Assembly (NCBI GenBank): GCA_938003875.1
Contig: CALKWO010000414.1
Span: 1-64,000, forward strand
Length of the DNA stretch: 64,000 nucleotides
Direction of reading: 5' to 3'
DNA from: an uncultured bacterium
GTDB lineage: Bacteria; Planctomycetota; Uabimicrobiia; Uabimicrobiales; JABWCH01
Part shown: positions 61,218 through 64,000 of the stretch, in pieces
Layout of the letters: each line of letters starts with the position of its first letter
How positions within the stretch are numbered: the first letter of the stretch is position 1
Notes under the pieces: model-generated
Told to the model about the DNA's origin: nothing
Databases searched by the model: none
Seen by the model: the letters and a program-made list of their open reading frames with translations, nothing else
Position numbers and translations under genes: made by a program

Positions 61218-61724
61218 ATGAATTGTAAAAGTTGTGGTAATTCCAATGTTGCAGATAGTATTGTATACGGCTATTCTGTCAAGGAATGCCAGGTGTGTGG
61301 ATATTTATATGGAGAAAGTACAATTTTAAAAAAAATCGAGGAGTTAAATAAAGCTAAAGAAATGGGCATAGATCCTGTGATTTATCCTTTACATACTTTA
61401 TTGTCCAAAGTGGCAAATTTTAAGATAGAATATTCTTGCCCAGGCTTTCCAAAAGAAAAGATTGCACCCTATATATCTTTTTCGATATTGGATTCTAAAC
61501 TAAATGCATTGGAACAACTTATACAAGCCTTGATACAAGCTAATAAAAAAACAAAAGTTCATTGGATGGTGGAAGTAACTTTTCAGAAGCAGTTGCTTTA
61601 TATTCTTAAGCCTAATTTCCATCACGACCCTTATCATATTTCTGTAGAGCAAATCAGTATTTCTCAAAAAGACATTGAAATTTTAGCAAAAGAAATAGAA
61701 GAAAAATTTCAAATAGTGTTTTAG
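61218..61724 (+). CDS. zinc-ribbon protein, unknown
   Basis: A 168-residue protein with an N-terminal zinc ribbon: CKSC at 3-6 and CQVC at about 24-27 ('MNCKSCGNSNVADSIVYGYSVKECQVCGYLYG'). The remainder is alpha/beta with no recognised motif; 'LEQLIQALIQANKKTKVHWMVEVTFQKQLLYIL' is the most regular part. AAGGAG precedes the ATG. Its TAG stop overlaps the first base of a repeat-like element that follows. Nucleic-acid or protein binding is plausible. Confidence 0.65.
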   Translation: MNCKSCGNSNVADSIVYGYSVKECQVCGYLYGESTILKKIEELNKAKEMGIDPVIYPLHTLLSKVANFKIEYSCPGFPKEKIAPYISFSILDSKLNALEQLIQALIQANKKTKVHWMVEVTFQKQLLYILKPNFHHDPYHISVEQISISQKDIEILAKEIEEKFQIVF

Positions 61725-61853
61725 TCAAAATGTTGTTGAACATATTTCAAGAGAAGATATAAATAGTGTCTTCTTTAAAAGTATGCTAGAACTGCAAAAT
61801 GGAGTAGATGCTATTGCCATAGCACTACTCATTTTGCACAGGATCATTTTGAC
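61724..61853. other. 130-bp element with 9-bp inverted ends and inner hairpin
   Basis: Starts gtcaaaatg (61724-61732) and ends cattttgac (61845-61853), perfect complements. Inside are a stretch ttgaacatatttcaagagaag (61736-61756), like 57424-57442 before the MCE operon, and a bulged hairpin (61794-61837, arms gcaaaatggagtag and ctactcattttgc). The combination looks like a small non-coding repeat or regulatory RNA. No target duplication was recognised. Confidence 0.5.
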
Positions 61854-61902
61854 CAATACAAAAAATTTCAAATATAATTTCCAAGGAATACGTAAAAAAA
61901 AT

Positions 61903-61951
61903 AGCCACAGAGTACAAAGTATATCAAAATAAAGTTTTTCGTCTCTGTGGC
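61903..61951. terminator. bidirectional hairpin 'gccacagag…ctctgtggc'
   Basis: A 9-bp perfect stem (61903-61911 with 61943-61951), flanked by A-run before and T-run (gtaatttttt) after. It separates the zinc-ribbon gene from clpC and likely stops read-through. It shares the 'ccacag' stem wording with other intergenic hairpins here. Confidence 0.65.
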
Positions 61952-61977
61952 GTAATTTTTTCTTATATAAAGTTAGC

Positions 61978-62011
61978 TAACGTGAATGAGGCAAGGCCCG
62001 TATTCACGTTA
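61978..62011 (+). promoter_or_regulatory. 10-bp inverted repeat upstream of clpC
   Basis: TAACGTGAAT (61978-61987) and ATTCACGTTA (62002-62011), perfect, with a 14-base GC-rich middle (gaggcaaggcccgt). It ends 44 bases before the clpC ATG and could be an operator or leader hairpin. It does not match the CtsR heptad (GGTCAAA) or CIRCE. Confidence 0.5.
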
Positions 62012-62055
62012 TGGTTTTTATAAAAATACAGGAAATGGGAAGGACAAGGAATAGT

Positions 62056-64000
62056 ATGTTTGAACGCTTTACTGAACGAGCGCGGAAGGTAATGAGCCTT
62101 GCAAGGCAGGAAGCCATGAGGCTAAACCATGAATACATTGGAACAGAGCATATTCTTTTAGGACTCATACAAGAAGGGAGTGGCGTTGCTGCAAATGTCT
62201 TGAAAAATATGGATTTGGAATTACGAAAGATCCGTATGGAAGTAGAAAAATTGGTCACCAACACTTCCAATGTCTTGCAGATGGGACAGCTTCCCTTCAC
62301 TCCACGGGCTAAAAAGGTACTGGAGCTGGCTTTAGAAGAAGCAAACAATCTTGGCCATAATTATATTGGCACTGAGCATCTTCTATTGGGGTTACTCAGA
62401 GAAAATGAGAGTGTTGCTTCCCAGGTTCTTATGAATTTAGGATTAAAACTGGAAGAAGTGCGAGAAGAGGTATTGGAATTTTTAGGAGCAGAATACCAGG
62501 CCAGTCAGGCAGAAAAAAGTGTCACTGCATCTAAATCCAAAACACCCGCACTAGATGCTTTTGGACGAGATTTAACAGAACTGGCACGGGCGCAAAAATT
62601 AGACCCTGTAATTGGAAGACAACGAGAGATAGAAAGAGTGATCCAGATTTTGTCGCGAAGAACAAAAAACAATCCTGTTCTATTGGGTGAAGCTGGTGTT
62701 GGTAAGACCGCTATTGTAGAAGGCCTTGCACAGCAAGTCGTCCATGGTGATGTGCCAGAATTGCTTAGAGATCGCCGTATCGTTGTACTGGATCTTGCCA
62801 TGATGGTTGCGGGGACTAAATACAGGGGGCAATTCGAAGAGAGAATCAAGGCTGTTATGGCGGAAGTCAAACGGTCTAAAAATATCATCATTTTTATAGA
62901 CGAACTGCATACTCTTGTAGGAGCTGGCGGCGCAGAAGGAGCGATAGATGCTTCGAACGTTCTCAAGCCTGCTCTTTCCAGAGGAGAAATCCAGTGCATT
63001 GGAGCAACCACTCTGGATGAATATAGAAAATATATAGAAAAAGATGGTGCACTGGAAAGAAGATTCCAGTCTATTGTTGTAGAACCACCAACCACACAGG
63101 AAACTTTGCAGATTCTTATGGGGCTGAGAGATAAATATGAAGCCCATCATCGTGTAGGAATCCGCGAAGATGCACTAAAAATGGCTGTAGAACTTGCTGA
63201 TCGCTATATTACAGGGCGATATTTTCCAGACAAGGCCATTGACGTTATAGATGAAGCAGGTGCCAGAGTAAGGCTGAAAGCCATGACAAAACCACCTGAT
63301 CTTAAAGAACTGGATGAAACTATTTTAAAGCTGGACAAAGAAAAAGAAGAAGCAGTAGCCAACCAGGATTTTGAAAGAGCAGCCCGCTTCCGTGATTCTA
63401 TGACAAAGCACAGAAGGAAGCGAGAGGACATTCATAGAGAATGGCGCGAAAAGATGAAAGTTTTTGAGGGAATAGTAGATGCTGATGTCGTATGCGAAAC
63501 AGTTTCCAATATGACAGGCATTCCTCTGACAAGATTGGAAAAAAATGAGGCTGAGCGTCTGCTGAAAATGGAAGAAGACCTGAAAGTTTCTGTTGTAAGC
63601 CAGGAAGAAGCCATCGCTGCTATTGCAAAAGCAATCAGAAGGAGCAGAACTGGGCTCAAAGATCCAAGAAGGCCTATGGGCAGCTTTGTATTTCTTGGCC
63701 CAACAGGTGTCGGTAAAACTCATCTGGCAAAAACATTGGCTAAGTTCATGTTTGGTCAGGAAGAATCCCTGGTTGTCGTAGACATGAGCGAATATATGGA
63801 AAAGCATAATGTAAGCCGCCTGACAGGTGCCCCTCCTGGATATATCGGCTATGAAGAAGGCGGTCAGTTGACAGAAAAGATTCGCCGCCGACCTTATGCT
63901 GTAGTTTTATTGGATGAAATCGAAAAAGCACATCCTGATGTTTTCAATATGCTTTTACAAATCATGGATGAAGGCCGTCTTACGGATTCGTTTGGCCGCC
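62056..64000 (+). CDS. clpC: ClpC-type AAA+ ATPase, partial (runs past the window end)
   Basis: 648 codons are visible and no stop is reached. The ATG at 62056 has AAGGA upstream. Two Clp-N repeats (1-145; '[16 protein letters not shown]', '[16 protein letters not shown]'), the first AAA module with '[16 protein letters not shown]', '[19 protein letters not shown]', a UVR-like middle ('[19 protein letters not shown]') that defines ClpC, and the start of the second AAA module with '[15 protein letters not shown]' and '[14 protein letters not shown]'. ClpC unfolds proteins for ClpP. Promoter context is described under the inverted repeat at 61978. Confidence 0.95.
   Translation, partial: MFERFTERARKVMSLARQEAMRLNHEYIGTEHILLGLIQEGSGVAANVLKNMDLELRKIRMEVEKLVTNTSNVLQMGQLPFTPRAKKVLELALEEANNLGHNYIGTEHLLLGLLRENESVASQVLMNLGLKLEEVREEVLEFLGAEYQASQAEKSVTASKSKTPALDAFGRDLTELARAQKLDPVIGRQREIERVIQILSRRTKNNPVLLGEAGVGKTAIVEGLAQQVVHGDVPELLRDRRIVVLDLAMMVAGTKYRGQFEERIKAVMAEVKRSKNIIIFIDELHTLVGAGGAEGAIDASNVLKPALSRGEIQCIGATTLDEYRKYIEKDGALERRFQSIVVEPPTTQETLQILMGLRDKYEAHHRVGIREDALKMAVELADRYITGRYFPDKAIDVIDEAGARVRLKAMTKPPDLKELDETILKLDKEKEEAVANQDFERAARFRDSMTKHRRKREDIHREWREKMKVFEGIVDADVVCETVSNMTGIPLTRLEKNEAERLLKMEEDLKVSVVSQEEAIAAIAKAIRRSRTGLKDPRRPMGSFVFLGPTGVGKTHLAKTLAKFMFGQEESLVVVDMSEYMEKHNVSRLTGAPPGYIGYEEGGQLTEKIRRRPYAVVLLDEIEKAHPDVFNMLLQIMDEGRLTDSFGR

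Overview
The window looks like chromosomal DNA of a low-GC, diderm bacterium, most likely a member of the Planctomycetota or a close PVC relative. The pointers are an N-terminal 'HLLGVP…NYYELLGI' module typical of planctomycete regulators, several PEP-CTERM surface proteins, formylglycine-generating-enzyme-like (SUMF1) domains linked to Ser/Thr kinases, a bacterial alpha-2-macroglobulin, DUF11 repeat proteins, an MCE (Mla-type) lipid transport pair, and GroESL and ClpC. No rRNA, tRNA, CRISPR array or complete insertion sequence was seen. The species cannot be named from sequence alone.

Layout. 0.07-7.8 kb is one long minus-strand run: mtaB, a porin-like outer-membrane protein, two small membrane proteins, a CstA-type transporter, a SUMF1 regulator and a truncated DUF4384/SUMF1 remnant. 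7.8-15.5 kb (minus) holds a PP2C phosphatase, a proline-rich lipoprotein, a DUF11 repeat protein, and an ABC ATPase with a vWA-like exported protein. 15.7-22.4 kb (plus) holds a UDP-glucuronate epimerase-type enzyme, a MoxR ATPase, an Ig-like protein with a degenerate LytM domain, an unusual double PEP-CTERM/LamG protein and YqeC. 22.4-28.1 kb (minus) holds an ABC exporter, a DUF3352-like protein, a lipoprotein and an unrecognised 419-residue protein. 28.4-38.9 kb is mostly secreted or surface proteins plus a bacterial-type PARG, a metallophosphoesterase and MurJ. 39-44.2 kb (minus) is a signalling group: cytochrome b-like protein, membrane pseudokinase, active kinase, and a SUMF1 domain in the -1 frame after a 10-A run. 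44.3-48.9 kb has an M4 protease, a coiled-coil protein, a VapBC-type toxin-antitoxin pair, a 103-bp MITE-like insertion and a TLDc PEP-CTERM protein. 49-57 kb has the giant alpha-2-macroglobulin and groESL. 57.4-64 kb has mlaF/mlaD-like genes, an MBL hydrolase, two small unknowns and clpC running off the end.

Genes that appear to work together are the kinase, pseudokinase, SUMF1 and PP2C proteins (Ser/Thr phospho-signalling), the MCE pair (envelope lipid transport), and the PEP-CTERM proteins (their exosortase must lie elsewhere). Intergenic space is rich in long imperfect palindromes built from different short 'words' and in a REP-like GC-richer repeat. Two near-identical promoter regions, one carrying a small insertion with an 8-bp target duplication, give a filled-site/empty-site pair inside the window. 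No complete new defence or biosynthetic system was found; the most unusual items are the kinase-to-SUMF1 frame change, the fused double PEP-CTERM protein and the MITE-like element.
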